This document shows, piece after piece, positions 54,391-63,221 of a stretch of 64,000 nt of DNA. The notes under the pieces are model-generated. The model was not told where the DNA came from. It saw only the letters and a program-made list of their open reading frames with translations, and did not search any database. Source of the stretch: Nannochloris sp. 'desiccata' (Eukaryota; Chlorophyta; Trebouxiophyceae; Chlorellales; Chlorellaceae); NCBI GenBank assembly GCA_019044685.2, contig JAGTXX020000006.1, positions 2,623,501 to 2,687,500 on the forward strand, given 5' to 3'. The position numbers and the translations under genes are program-made. Positions within the stretch are counted from its first letter, which is position 1. Each line of letters opens with the position of its first letter.

Positions 54391-55625
54391 ATGCAAGTAG
54401 AATTGATTCCAACAACTAATCCAACAATGAACTCACCAGCAGCATCACCGCACCCGCCTAATACCAAGTTGCAATGGAAACGAGTATTCAGTTCTCAAGA
54501 TTGGGCAAGCATATTCGTCAACATGTTCATCGTGGTCGGCCTTATCGTGACATCACAATTAAGTGACGCCGCTGATCGAACATTTTTTACTTATGACGCA
54601 ACCATAGCGAACGAGTACCACCCTAAAAGCACGATCCCCTTTTGGCTTGCAATTGTAATTCCATTGCTATGCATGTTACTCAGCCTAGTTGTCTACGAAT
54701 ATGTTGCTTACAAAAGAAATATGAACTTCATCTCCACCACATCGGTTGTTGCTTCTGCTTTATATTTTTTCCTAGACTTTTGTTTCGCTGCCGTTGTGAC
54801 GTCGCTATTAACTGAAGTGAGCAAGCTTCTCGTGGGTAGATTTAGGCCTGATTGGCTTTCTAGATGCCAGCCAGTTACAAATAGCACTATAATTCCTTCA
54901 TGGGGCTTGTCGCCTACAGAAAACGCTGCCTGTACAAATTCAGAAATCCCTCAATCCAAGCTGGAAGACGGCCGCAAATCCTTCCCTAGTGGTCACGCAA
55001 GCAATGCTTTTGCTATGGGAGTGTATATCTCTGGGTATGTGATGTACTGCACTTATTTTAGAGCAGCTAGAAAGTATTCTTCTAATAAGAAAGAAGGAAC
55101 GTGGCTGCAGAGAGTCGTTCATGAAATGGGGACGGCTCTTTCCTTTTTGTGGATTCTGTTTAATCTTAGCTGGGCATGGTAAGTAGTAAAATCTCTTGTC
55201 TCCAGTGCCATGTATATTCATGTATCCATTTACAAGTGGGGCGTAAAGAACCAGCCTGGGGGAGGGGGAAAAGATGCCGGAAAAAACTGAGCAAGAACTT
55301 ACATGGAGTCATTTTACTTTTATATCTATCTACTATCTGATATGCGATGCGATGCCTTTTATGTACATGCAGGGGTGTGAGTATCAGTCGTGTCATAGAT
55401 AACAAACATCACCCATCAGATATTATTGGCGGTTCGTTCCTAGGTACAATTATAGGAGGTGCATTTGTACTTCGAGCGATTCCTCGTCACTTTATCGTAA
55501 TACCAGATGATGAAATAGAAGATGGACACCACCAAAGCAAATATCAACAGCAACAACCATTGTTGTTTGGGGGTAATACAAACAACAGAGTAGTCACAGC
55601 GAATACCAGTAGACTGGACGCTTAG
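54391..55625 (+). CDS. PAP2-type lipid phosphate phosphatase (LPP family)
   Basis: Two exons (54391-55178 and 55373-55625) join in frame to 346 residues. About six transmembrane spans surround the three-part catalytic site: KLLVGRFRPDW (motif 1, K-x6-RP), PSGHAS (motif 2) and SRVIDNKHHPSDIIGG (motif 3, SR-x5-H-x3-D). The intron splits the protein just before motif 3. Enzymes of this type dephosphorylate phosphatidic acid, diacylglycerol pyrophosphate or related lipids on the lumenal/extracellular face. The C-terminal tail is His/Gln/Asn rich. The first ATG was chosen; a second in-frame ATG is 12 codons downstream. Confidence 0.92.
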
Positions 55626-55813
55626 GAAGTTAATAATAGAAGCAAGACAAAAAAGAGAAGAGAAGAGTCTATATACGATATAGAGAGATGATCTACCAAG
55701 CCTATTACTTGCAAAAAAGCAATGCAAAAACATGAAAAGCAACCAAGTAAAAATTGAAATCGTACAGCTGTTCTATTTCTTCCTGTATATGCCTCGTTAT
55801 TCTTTAGGGCTAT

Positions 55814-56623
55814 CTATCCACGCATATATTTCAGGCTTTGTGGAAGCTCTGAACATGCTGGCGGTCTCCCAAGCCCTGGCGGTGTTGCGACGCAGATGTA
55901 GCGATCTAGATCTTCAAAGGCACCCCCCAAAGCAATCCCGTTGACCACAACCCAGGGCACAAACGTATGCTTTGGGTCTAATGCTCCAGTTTCCTTTGCT
56001 GCCTCTAATTCTAATTCATTTCCTTGACTGCCATCAGCACATGTAGAAATATCGCTGCCTTGTAAACCAACTTTTTCAGCACAAGCGTCTGCTTGATTTG
56101 TCAGCTCACTCATTTTCTCTGCCATGCACAACACGTAGGGAAACCATTTCTCTTGATCGTTGTCTAGTATTTTCTGTGCGCAGTTTATATAGCGATTATA
56201 TTTGCATTCATCTGCTCCGTGTTGGCAAGATATTTTCTCGCCTTTGGTCAAATCACCACGAACGTTGCCGTAAGCAATGTAACGAAGTTCCATCAGTTTG
56301 CTGATTCCATTGGAGAATAAAGGCTCTAGAACGTCCATGACCATGTGTCTGCAGTCAGGGCATAGACTCTCTCCATAAAAATCTACTTTAACCAAAGGAT
56401 GAGCTGTGGTGGGCGTACCAGCGGGACTTGTGTCAGAAGATTTTAGAGTTGATTCGTCAGCCAGAACCTGAGTTCCCATGAAATCTGAAGGCCCACCGAG
56501 CATATCATTTACAAATGTTGGGCGTGGTGCTAAGAACCCAACAATCAAGGCAAGGAAAACGGCAGCAAATAAAATAAGTGTAGGTGATCTCTGGTGATGG
56601 GGAGATTGCAACATTTTGCGCAT
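55814..56623 (-). CDS. GILT-family lumenal thiol reductase
   Basis: Single exon, 269 residues. An N-terminal signal-anchor (SPTLILFAAVFLALIVGF, about 13-30) is followed by a thioredoxin-like domain with active site C88-P-D-C91 and the GILT signature CQHGADECKYN...C (133-148). Further conserved cysteines lie at the end (ACSEL). GILT proteins reduce disulfides of proteins in the endomembrane lumen. Animal versions are lysosomal, while plant and algal versions are poorly studied. The intact CxxC predicts reductase activity. It is divergent from a KDEL-tailed ER protein with 221 bp between start codons. Confidence 0.93.
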   Translation of the reverse strand: MRKMLQSPHHQRSPTLILFAAVFLALIVGFLAPRPTFVNDMLGGPSDFMGTQVLADESTLKSSDTSPAGTPTTAHPLVKVDFYGESLCPDCRHMVMDVLEPLFSNGISKLMELRYIAYGNVRGDLTKGEKISCQHGADECKYNRYINCAQKILDNDQEKWFPYVLCMAEKMSELTNQADACAEKVGLQGSDISTCADGSQGNELELEAAKETGALDPKHTFVPWVVVNGIALGGAFEDLDRYICVATPPGLGRPPACSELPQSLKYMRG

Positions 56624-56844
56624 TTCCTAAGACTCCTAGGGCATAAATTGAATTGTCTTATTTCCGCGTCCGTCTTGTATGTAGAACTAAAGTGAAAACA
56701 ATGTCCAAAGCCTTGAAATATGAGGAAAGTCCTTTCCAGAAAAAAGTGCAACTTTCATTTCTGAAATGATTTCAGCTATAGAAAACCGGCCACACTTGAG
56801 CGTTCCATTATACCTAATATGATCGCAACTAAAGTGAAGTAAAC

Positions 56845-59169
56845 ATGCGAAAGACACTCTTCATCGTGGCCTTAGCAGGCCTAGCTACCCTTCATCTTTC
56901 ACAAGCGATCCCATATGTTTATGACGAGTTACTATACACCAAGCAGTTTTGGGAGGAATATAAACTTGACTTTCCATATTCAATATTCAAGAAAGAGGAT
57001 GAGGTCGTCGCTCGAGCCAAAGACTCTCTCGCTGGCCTCTTCTCAGAAGACAGCTTGAGCGGCCCGCAAACCAATCTCGCCGAACTGATTGAAAAAGACT
57101 TGAAACGAGGTGAATTTCAACCAAATAGCTTTGACGTCTCATTAATCGACGACAGCACCCCGTTACCTGGAGCTGCAAGCGTCGCTCAGTGCAAAACATG
57201 CCTGGCTCTAGCTACAGTCATGTGGCAAGGCCTCGTTCAGTGGAGCCACCGTTATATGGGAACAGTCGCTGCTTACGATCTAATCCCTTATGGTGAGAGT
57301 TTATGTGAATATGCGGTACCTGAAGTCTTACTCAAAGAATGGGTGGTTTTATCTGCGCGAGTACATGGCAATGGCAGCCCAGAACATCCTTCCCAACAAT
57401 TTTATATGCTGAGTGTGAGACATCGCCAACACGCTCGAGTTAGAGAGATTCAAGTTGTTCGCGCAGCATGCAAAGCATTGTTATCAGAGAAACACGCCGA
57501 TGCATTGAAAGAAGGGAAAGAGCTGAGTAGTGATGACATATTTAGAATGGAGGCGTCACCATTGTTAGATATTTTAGCAGAAAGGCAGAAAGAATATGTA
57601 GCGGCATTGAAAAAGAAAGGGGCACTGCCTTTGGAGAAGCCTGAAGGGGGTAGTTTTAGATCAGGAGAGATTATTGTTGGTGACTATGATGCGATTCCTG
57701 GCTTAGATGATGATTATCTAGAGAACAATGCACCTGCATTAGAGGATGAGGACAGCCGACCCAGTGCACCTCTCCCAGAAATGCAAAGGGAATGCTTCAA
57801 TAAACACCCACAATGTGAATATTGGGCAGAGCGTGGTGAATGTAAAGCAAACCCTGGGTATATGGTAGGTACTGAAACCACTGGATGGTGTAGAGCAGCG
57901 TGTTTTGTATGTCCACAGCCCAAACCAGCCCTGCCTGGTGGTTCTCTCAACTCCACTGCCATCGCCGACCTCGAACAGATCTCTACTGACCTGTTGGATA
58001 CCATCCAAACGAGTGGATGCACAAAATCTAGTCCTTGTCGTGCTATTAATGGTTATTATGCTGCTAAATCTAGACTTGCCTCTGCCGCAGGGGTGGACCC
58101 AGATCGTACTGCGGCACTACAAAAAGTGGAATTGATATCGGGACCTATTGAAGCGGAATCTTTTGGGAATAATGACGCAGATGATGGTAGTACCGGAGGT
58201 ACTTCTAATGAGAACACAAGTCAACAATTACCTGGTGTTGATGCCCAGTTGCTAGATGGTTCATTGGTTGTAACTATCCTCCCCCTTAAGAAAGCTGTCA
58301 TTCCAAAAGATGAAAAGACCCTAAAAGAAAACTCTCCACCTAGAAAAGATGCATCTGCAGTGGAAAAGGCGTTGTACGAGGACCTGCATGATCAGTGTTT
58401 GTATGTAACCAATGGATGGTGGAGTTATGAGGTGTGCTATCTTCATACTGTTACTCAATTCCATATGCCCGGTGGTCAAAACGCCCCTGAGTGGGTTATT
58501 TCTCTAGGGCAGTACCGTTCATCTGACTGGGGAGTACGGAATATGACTGTACAACATCATAAAGTTGGGCTGTATCCTGTTGGCAGTGTGGTTCCGTATG
58601 TCAGTCAACAGCTGGAAAGCGGGAATATTTGTGAGTTGACTGGTGAGGATGGAGTAAATTCTTTAGAAAAATTAGACGATGGTGGAGATAGCGACGACGA
58701 TGGCAGTATCGATGGTGCCGAAGGAAAGGAATTTGACGGGGATGGTGTAGAGGGACAGGACCCGCAAGCATCTGCAAGTAATGGTGATCGCAGTAGTTTT
58801 CAGAAATCTTCTCCACGAGTTGGAGATCAAGTTTTAAGGAAAACTTTAATTCGGTTTATGTGTTCTCCTGATACAAATAAACATATAGCGGTCATTGAAC
58901 CTGAGCAGTGTCGGTATATAGTAGATGTCTATGTGCCTGCTTTGTGTAGAATAGCAGGAATGGTACCGGTATTGCCAGTGGCAGTACCTGAGATGGTACA
59001 ACTGGCAGGTACTGCTGCTGGTGGTGGTGGTGATGAACATAGTCACCGTATGGATGTGGATTTTGATGACCCGTATGTAGACCCTGATGAATTAGAAGAA
59101 ATCGAGATAAGAAAGGAATCTAAGAGGAAGGCGAAGGAGAAGGAGCGGCTAAGAAAAGATGAGCTTTGA
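56845..59169 (+). CDS. ER-lumenal protein with ShKT and MRH (OS-9-like) domains and KDEL tail
   Basis: Single exon, 774 residues. A signal peptide covers residues 1-21. Residues about 114-215 form a helical region with a CKTC pair (C116, C119) plus C154 and C209, resembling saposin/canopy-type folds only weakly. An ShKT domain spans C317-C356 with six cysteines. An MRH domain spans about 517-700: tandem Trp and Cys in NGWWSYEVCYLH, Q537 in TQFH, R669 in IRFMC and E-P-E-Q-C-R-Y before VDVYVPALC, corresponding to the Gln/Arg/Glu/Tyr set that contacts mannose in OS-9 and the mannose-6-phosphate receptor. An acidic Asp/Gly-rich loop interrupts it (about 600-665). The protein ends in KDEL, so ER retention is expected. 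A glycoprotein quality-control (ERAD lectin) role is inferred. I know no OS-9 homologue with this ShKT combination. Confidence 0.85.
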   Translation: MRKTLFIVALAGLATLHLSQAIPYVYDELLYTKQFWEEYKLDFPYSIFKKEDEVVARAKDSLAGLFSEDSLSGPQTNLAELIEKDLKRGEFQPNSFDVSLIDDSTPLPGAASVAQCKTCLALATVMWQGLVQWSHRYMGTVAAYDLIPYGESLCEYAVPEVLLKEWVVLSARVHGNGSPEHPSQQFYMLSVRHRQHARVREIQVVRAACKALLSEKHADALKEGKELSSDDIFRMEASPLLDILAERQKEYVAALKKKGALPLEKPEGGSFRSGEIIVGDYDAIPGLDDDYLENNAPALEDEDSRPSAPLPEMQRECFNKHPQCEYWAERGECKANPGYMVGTETTGWCRAACFVCPQPKPALPGGSLNSTAIADLEQISTDLLDTIQTSGCTKSSPCRAINGYYAAKSRLASAAGVDPDRTAALQKVELISGPIEAESFGNNDADDGSTGGTSNENTSQQLPGVDAQLLDGSLVVTILPLKKAVIPKDEKTLKENSPPRKDASAVEKALYEDLHDQCLYVTNGWWSYEVCYLHTVTQFHMPGGQNAPEWVISLGQYRSSDWGVRNMTVQHHKVGLYPVGSVVPYVSQQLESGNICELTGEDGVNSLEKLDDGGDSDDDGSIDGAEGKEFDGDGVEGQDPQASASNGDRSSFQKSSPRVGDQVLRKTLIRFMCSPDTNKHIAVIEPEQCRYIVDVYVPALCRIAGMVPVLPVAVPEMVQLAGTAAGGGGDEHSHRMDVDFDDPYVDPDELEEIEIRKESKRKAKEKERLRKDEL

Positions 59170-59277
59170 AAAGAAAAATTAATATAGATATTTCTTCGAA
59201 GTTTTCTCTTTACAAGTAATGCAATGCAATGTAATTAAGTTTATATTCTGTTATAATACAATCATGCATTCATGTTC

Positions 59278-60420
59278 TCACTCATCTTCAGAATAATATA
59301 GTCTATAAGGCTCTCCACTTTCTTCTTCTTCAAATATCTCCAGTGAACTTGAAGAAGATGGCGCCTTCCCTTTGTTCCCTGTGGCTGGCCTCCCTTTTTC
59401 AAAATAACCTGGTGTAAAGACTTGGTTTTGATCATACGTGTCGTTAATTTGGCTTAATATGTCACTCAGGTTTATCTTATAAGGGTCTCTTTGGAATGCA
59501 GTAGCAACTCTGTGATTTGACGAGTGAAAATACGCAGCTCCGTGATGAGACGGGAGTGCGGGTGCTGTCGAGGTTGAGGTTGGAATAGTAGGAGGAGCAG
59601 AGAGGGTACCAGTAGAGGGAGTAGCAGTCTGCTGCGTATTAATGACGGTAGCTGGAGGGTTGTGGTCATGGGTGCGTGCTAAGACCGCTGCTCCTTTTAT
59701 CTCTGGATTCCTCGGTAGTACAGTTGTACCAACTGGGATGCTTCCGTGGCGATGCTCTCTATGGTGAGGAAGGCTGGACGATCGATGTTTTTCTAAAGCA
59801 ACTTGGGCACACATCTCAGCTGTAGGTGCAACTGGCACGGTGATATGTGATGAAAACGGCAAAGGTTGTAGACCAGATGATGTAGTTCGTGTAGCGGCAG
59901 GAGAGTCAAAGGGAGATTTCTGATTCTGTTGGGGTGTCTCGTGTTTTCTAACTTGATGGTTACGCACATGCGAAATTTCTGGTTTTGTAGATGGTGTTTG
60001 TTCCGCTAGTTTCCTCTGGCCTGGCCCAAAAAGAAAAATTTCTGTAGAATTTTCGAGAGTTGCCTGGGAGCCTCGTCTACCAGAGGAACCAAACCCAAAG
60101 AGTAATGACCCAATTGCCATTAATACTACTCCAGAAAGTTTCAGATGGTATATGCTGTGGTAATTTCTAAAATACAATGCAGCTAACGCAGCAGAATAGA
60201 GTGTGCTTAAAATGGTGACGGCTTGTAAAACTTGGCGCCAGTGATGGAAAGACACAAGAGTGATCTGCACTGCTAGCAGTGCTTGGGAGATTTTGAGCGC
60301 TTCTTTGACGAGTAGTGGTTCATTCTGCATCCATCCAGCGCCTTCCGAGGCAGAGGAGGCGATAAATGCTTGCCCTATGCCATGAAGCGCCACCCCAAAA
60401 CCTTGCTCAAAGGAGATCAT
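59278..60420 (-). CDS. Multi-pass membrane protein of unknown function
   Basis: Single exon, 380 residues from the ATG at 60418-60420 (upstream sequence in frame contains only a GTG). About four hydrophobic spans lie in the first 130 residues (for example ALLAVQITLVSFHHW, VLQAVTILSTLYSAALAALYF, LKLSGVVLMAIGSLLFGFG). A ~240-residue soluble tail rich in Ser/Thr/Pro/His follows and ends with an acidic run (FEEEESGEPYRLYYSEDE). I do not recognise the family. An overlapping minus-strand open frame (60407-60595) in another phase encodes a hydrophobic stretch and could be a missed N-terminal exon. It is divergent from TMEM53. Confidence 0.6.
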   Translation of the reverse strand: MISFEQGFGVALHGIGQAFIASSASEGAGWMQNEPLLVKEALKISQALLAVQITLVSFHHWRQVLQAVTILSTLYSAALAALYFRNYHSIYHLKLSGVVLMAIGSLLFGFGSSGRRGSQATLENSTEIFLFGPGQRKLAEQTPSTKPEISHVRNHQVRKHETPQQNQKSPFDSPAATRTTSSGLQPLPFSSHITVPVAPTAEMCAQVALEKHRSSSLPHHREHRHGSIPVGTTVLPRNPEIKGAAVLARTHDHNPPATVINTQQTATPSTGTLSAPPTIPTSTSTAPALPSHHGAAYFHSSNHRVATAFQRDPYKINLSDILSQINDTYDQNQVFTPGYFEKGRPATGNKGKAPSSSSSLEIFEEEESGEPYRLYYSEDE

Positions 60421-60653
60421 TATCGCGAACTGAAGCTCGCAGGTCTCCACCTATCAGTGCAGAGTAAACTGGTGTAGTCAGAAATAGGAAAATAGGGGAG
60501 ATAGATTCGTATTTTAGAAGTAAATATGCCAAAGTCGGGTGGGGCTGTCCAAAAATCTCAGCAGCTTTAGATCCTCTTTTTGAGTACAAAACCACTGCAT
60601 TTCAACTTCAACACACTAATATTTCTTCATGGAGCCTTTATAAACTTGATACA

Positions 60654-61740
60654 ATGGAGGCACAGCAAGGCCCCTTCACTGCGCTTGTCCCATCTAATTG
60701 TGATCCGCATGTTCCTGTGTTCCTCATCTGTGGGTGGGCTGGATCCCAGGACCGTTCTCTACGCAAATATGCAGAGCTAATAGCATCATTTGGATTTCCT
60801 AGCGTTCGCTCTACTCAACCAACACGCAATATTTTCTCTCCAATTGAGCTTCCCCGTCGGCAATGGGCGGAGTCCCTCTTAGATTTCACGATTTCACAAA
60901 ACCTTGCCCCCCCACGCCCTATCATTCTCTACGCATTTAGCAATGGCGGTGGATTTGTAGTTGAACAAATTTATAAAATACTCCACGAGAAGACCCCTTC
61001 TAAGAAAGCTAAAAATCTTTATTTACCATATCTACGCCGGTCCCTCCTCGGCTGCATTTTTGACTCTGCCCCTGGATTTATGCATCAGGGCCTAGGAGTA
61101 GAAGTATTAAAAGCAGAAATGCCAGAAGCTGGTTTTAGGAGGATGTTGATTGTAGGTTGTATGACTGCAGCTTCGGCCTTAACTCCGATTTTATATGGCG
61201 ATAGACAAACGACGTACTGGTACGGTATAGTCATTACAACTTGAATCAATCTCTTGTTATTATTGCGATACTATAATCCAATACCGGTATATTGCTTTTC
61301 TTTAGCTGCTTTGTTGTCTAAGCATATAGTTTAACTATTTCGGGTGACACGCAGATGGGATTGGTACAGTTACTAATCGGATTAGCGCAGCTGCAGCGTG
61401 TTGGAAGTGAATATTGATTATTAACTAAATTTCTTTCTTCATCTTGTTTTGATTCTATTTCTGTAGGGTAAATATGCGTAATTTGGATCTAGGCCCTTGT
61501 CTTTACCTCTACAGCGATGATGACCCGCTCTGTGACGCTGAGAAATTATCAACATTAATAGAAACCAAAAAGGCAGCAGGGCAAGATGTAGTTGCAATGC
61601 GATGGGAAACTAGTGAACATTGCGGGCATTTAAAACATCATAAATTAGAGTATATAGATACACTGCGTCGATATTTAATAGAAAAACTAGGGTTGAAAGT
61701 GGCTGGAACACCGCCGCTGCTGCCGAAAGCTAGGTTGTAG
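60654..61740 (+). CDS. TMEM53/DUF829 alpha/beta-hydrolase-like protein
   Basis: Two exons (60654-61219 and 61467-61740) join in frame to 279 residues. The start of the fold is VPVFLICGWAGSQDRSLRKYAELIASFGF, the nucleophile-elbow-like segment is ILYAFSNGGGFV (Ser in FSNGG), the acid region is YLYSDDDPLC and the His region is SEHCGHL, in the usual order for DUF829. Human TMEM53 is an inner-nuclear-membrane protein that modulates BMP/SMAD signalling. The enzymatic activity of algal members is unknown. The donor was placed at TACTG/GTACGG because only this phase restores YWVNMRNL, as in the family. A second GT three bases on was rejected for phase. Confidence 0.85.
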
Positions 61741-61896
61741 TTAAGCAGAAAGCGAGTTAGTTTTATTGGGGAACACAAAGCTGAATAAGATTGTTTTGCT
61801 GATGTTTAAGAGTACATTGAATGCAATTAAATCAAGTTGTGAACACATAGTTGGGTGGAATGAAATCAGCAAAAGCAAAGCATACACCTAAGCCTT

Positions 61897-62961
61897 TTAT
61901 TTTTTTTTCAATTTCATTTTCTTCTCTCCACCAGAAGCATTCTTCTTCGCCCTTGCTCCAGCCAAGGCCCATGCAAACCCTCCTATCGTCGTCACAGCTG
62001 CAGAAATCCCATTTTGCTTATTCAAACACAGATTCTTTTTTTCTGGAGAACAAAACAACGCTGCTGCCACCACCACAATCACCGCCCCTCTTACAGCAGT
62101 AATAAGCGAAACACCTAAAGCGCCCTGTGATTTAAATACGAGGGATTGTACAAACATATGCACATTGAATAACGCTCCAAATCCAGCTAAGTATAGAAAA
62201 ATGTGTTTATAAGAAACACCTGATGCTTCCATTGGCGCCCATAGCAATTCTTGGCTTTTAGGGAATACTACAAGAGCCTGATAGCCTAGAGCCCCTGCTG
62301 CACCGACAACAGAGATGTGCCATAAGATTTCTGGGTATGGTGGCGGTGTGCCTCCACTGACGCTAGCAGACATAAGTGCCTCGTAAGTGACGCCAAGAGC
62401 GGAATATAGGATAGCAGAAACGAGAATAAAACCGACGCCATACAAAATATCATTATTGTAATTTTGTATGTTTATTAAGTTTGCTAATGGGGAGGCAGAA
62501 GCGAAATTTGGTGAAGTACTATCTGTGCTAAAGTAAGAGGCAGGCAAAGCTCGTATACATAATCCTAGAGCAACACAGCCGATGGCGGCAACCTGGCCGA
62601 ACGATAGATGCTTCTTCAAGATAAATCTGGTGGCTAGAGCAGTGAACAGCTGCCCTGCTGCCGCGAGAACTAAGTTACTAAGACTGGTTCCACAATAGCT
62701 GAATCCTACACAGAAACTAACGTACGCAGCTGCGTCCAGAACACCGATCAAACCCATGAGGCGGCGTTGACGGGGATTGGCAGGGACAGCAACTGGGGGG
62801 CTATTCAATTTTCCAAATGCGGCAAAGATCAAGCTTGCAAGAAATTTGACACATGGCATAAGGTGTGCTTCTGGTTTGGCAAATTTGAGGTCTGTTAGTT
62901 GCTGAGCATATAGATTAAGCGACACTCCGATCAAGAGCGAAAGAAGAGGGGATAGCCTCAT
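61897..62961 (-). CDS. Drug/metabolite (EamA/nucleotide-sugar-like) transporter with dilysine-type tail
   Basis: Single exon, 354 residues from the ATG at 62959-62961. The frame continues upstream to 63009 only through a TTG. About ten transmembrane spans are seen in a DMT arrangement (for example MGLIGVLDAAAYVSFCVGFSYCGTSLSNLVLAA, LLGRFILKKHLSFGQVAAIGCVALGL-like segment, VSLITAVRGAVIVVVAAALF). The C-terminal half shows the nucleotide-sugar-transporter-like repeat. The substrate cannot be inferred. The cytosolic tail ends KLKKK, matching the K-x-K-x-x ER retrieval signal, so an ER or early Golgi location is predicted. Confidence 0.78.
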   Translation of the reverse strand: MRLSPLLSLLIGVSLNLYAQQLTDLKFAKPEAHLMPCVKFLASLIFAAFGKLNSPPVAVPANPRQRRLMGLIGVLDAAAYVSFCVGFSYCGTSLSNLVLAAAGQLFTALATRFILKKHLSFGQVAAIGCVALGLCIRALPASYFSTDSTSPNFASASPLANLINIQNYNNDILYGVGFILVSAILYSALGVTYEALMSASVSGGTPPPYPEILWHISVVGAAGALGYQALVVFPKSQELLWAPMEASGVSYKHIFLYLAGFGALFNVHMFVQSLVFKSQGALGVSLITAVRGAVIVVVAAALFCSPEKKNLCLNKQNGISAAVTTIGGFAWALAGARAKKNASGGEKKMKLKKK

Positions 62962-63221
62962 GTTTAAGCAGTTATTTGAGTAGTTTGGAAGTTCACTAAT
63001 CCGAAACAATTAAGAAATGATATAAACAGCCTGTTTAACTCCGGTGCGCGAACTTTCAAACTTTGAAGGTCAAAAATGATTTTTGATTCTTAAAATCTAG
63101 TTTTAAATAAAAAGAGCTGTATTGCCGCTGATCTGAATTCTGCCAGGAATTTTATTCTTTTGATTACTCTGCGCATCCATCATCTGCAGTAGTATCGCCC
63201 TCTATCTACCTCTTAAATACA

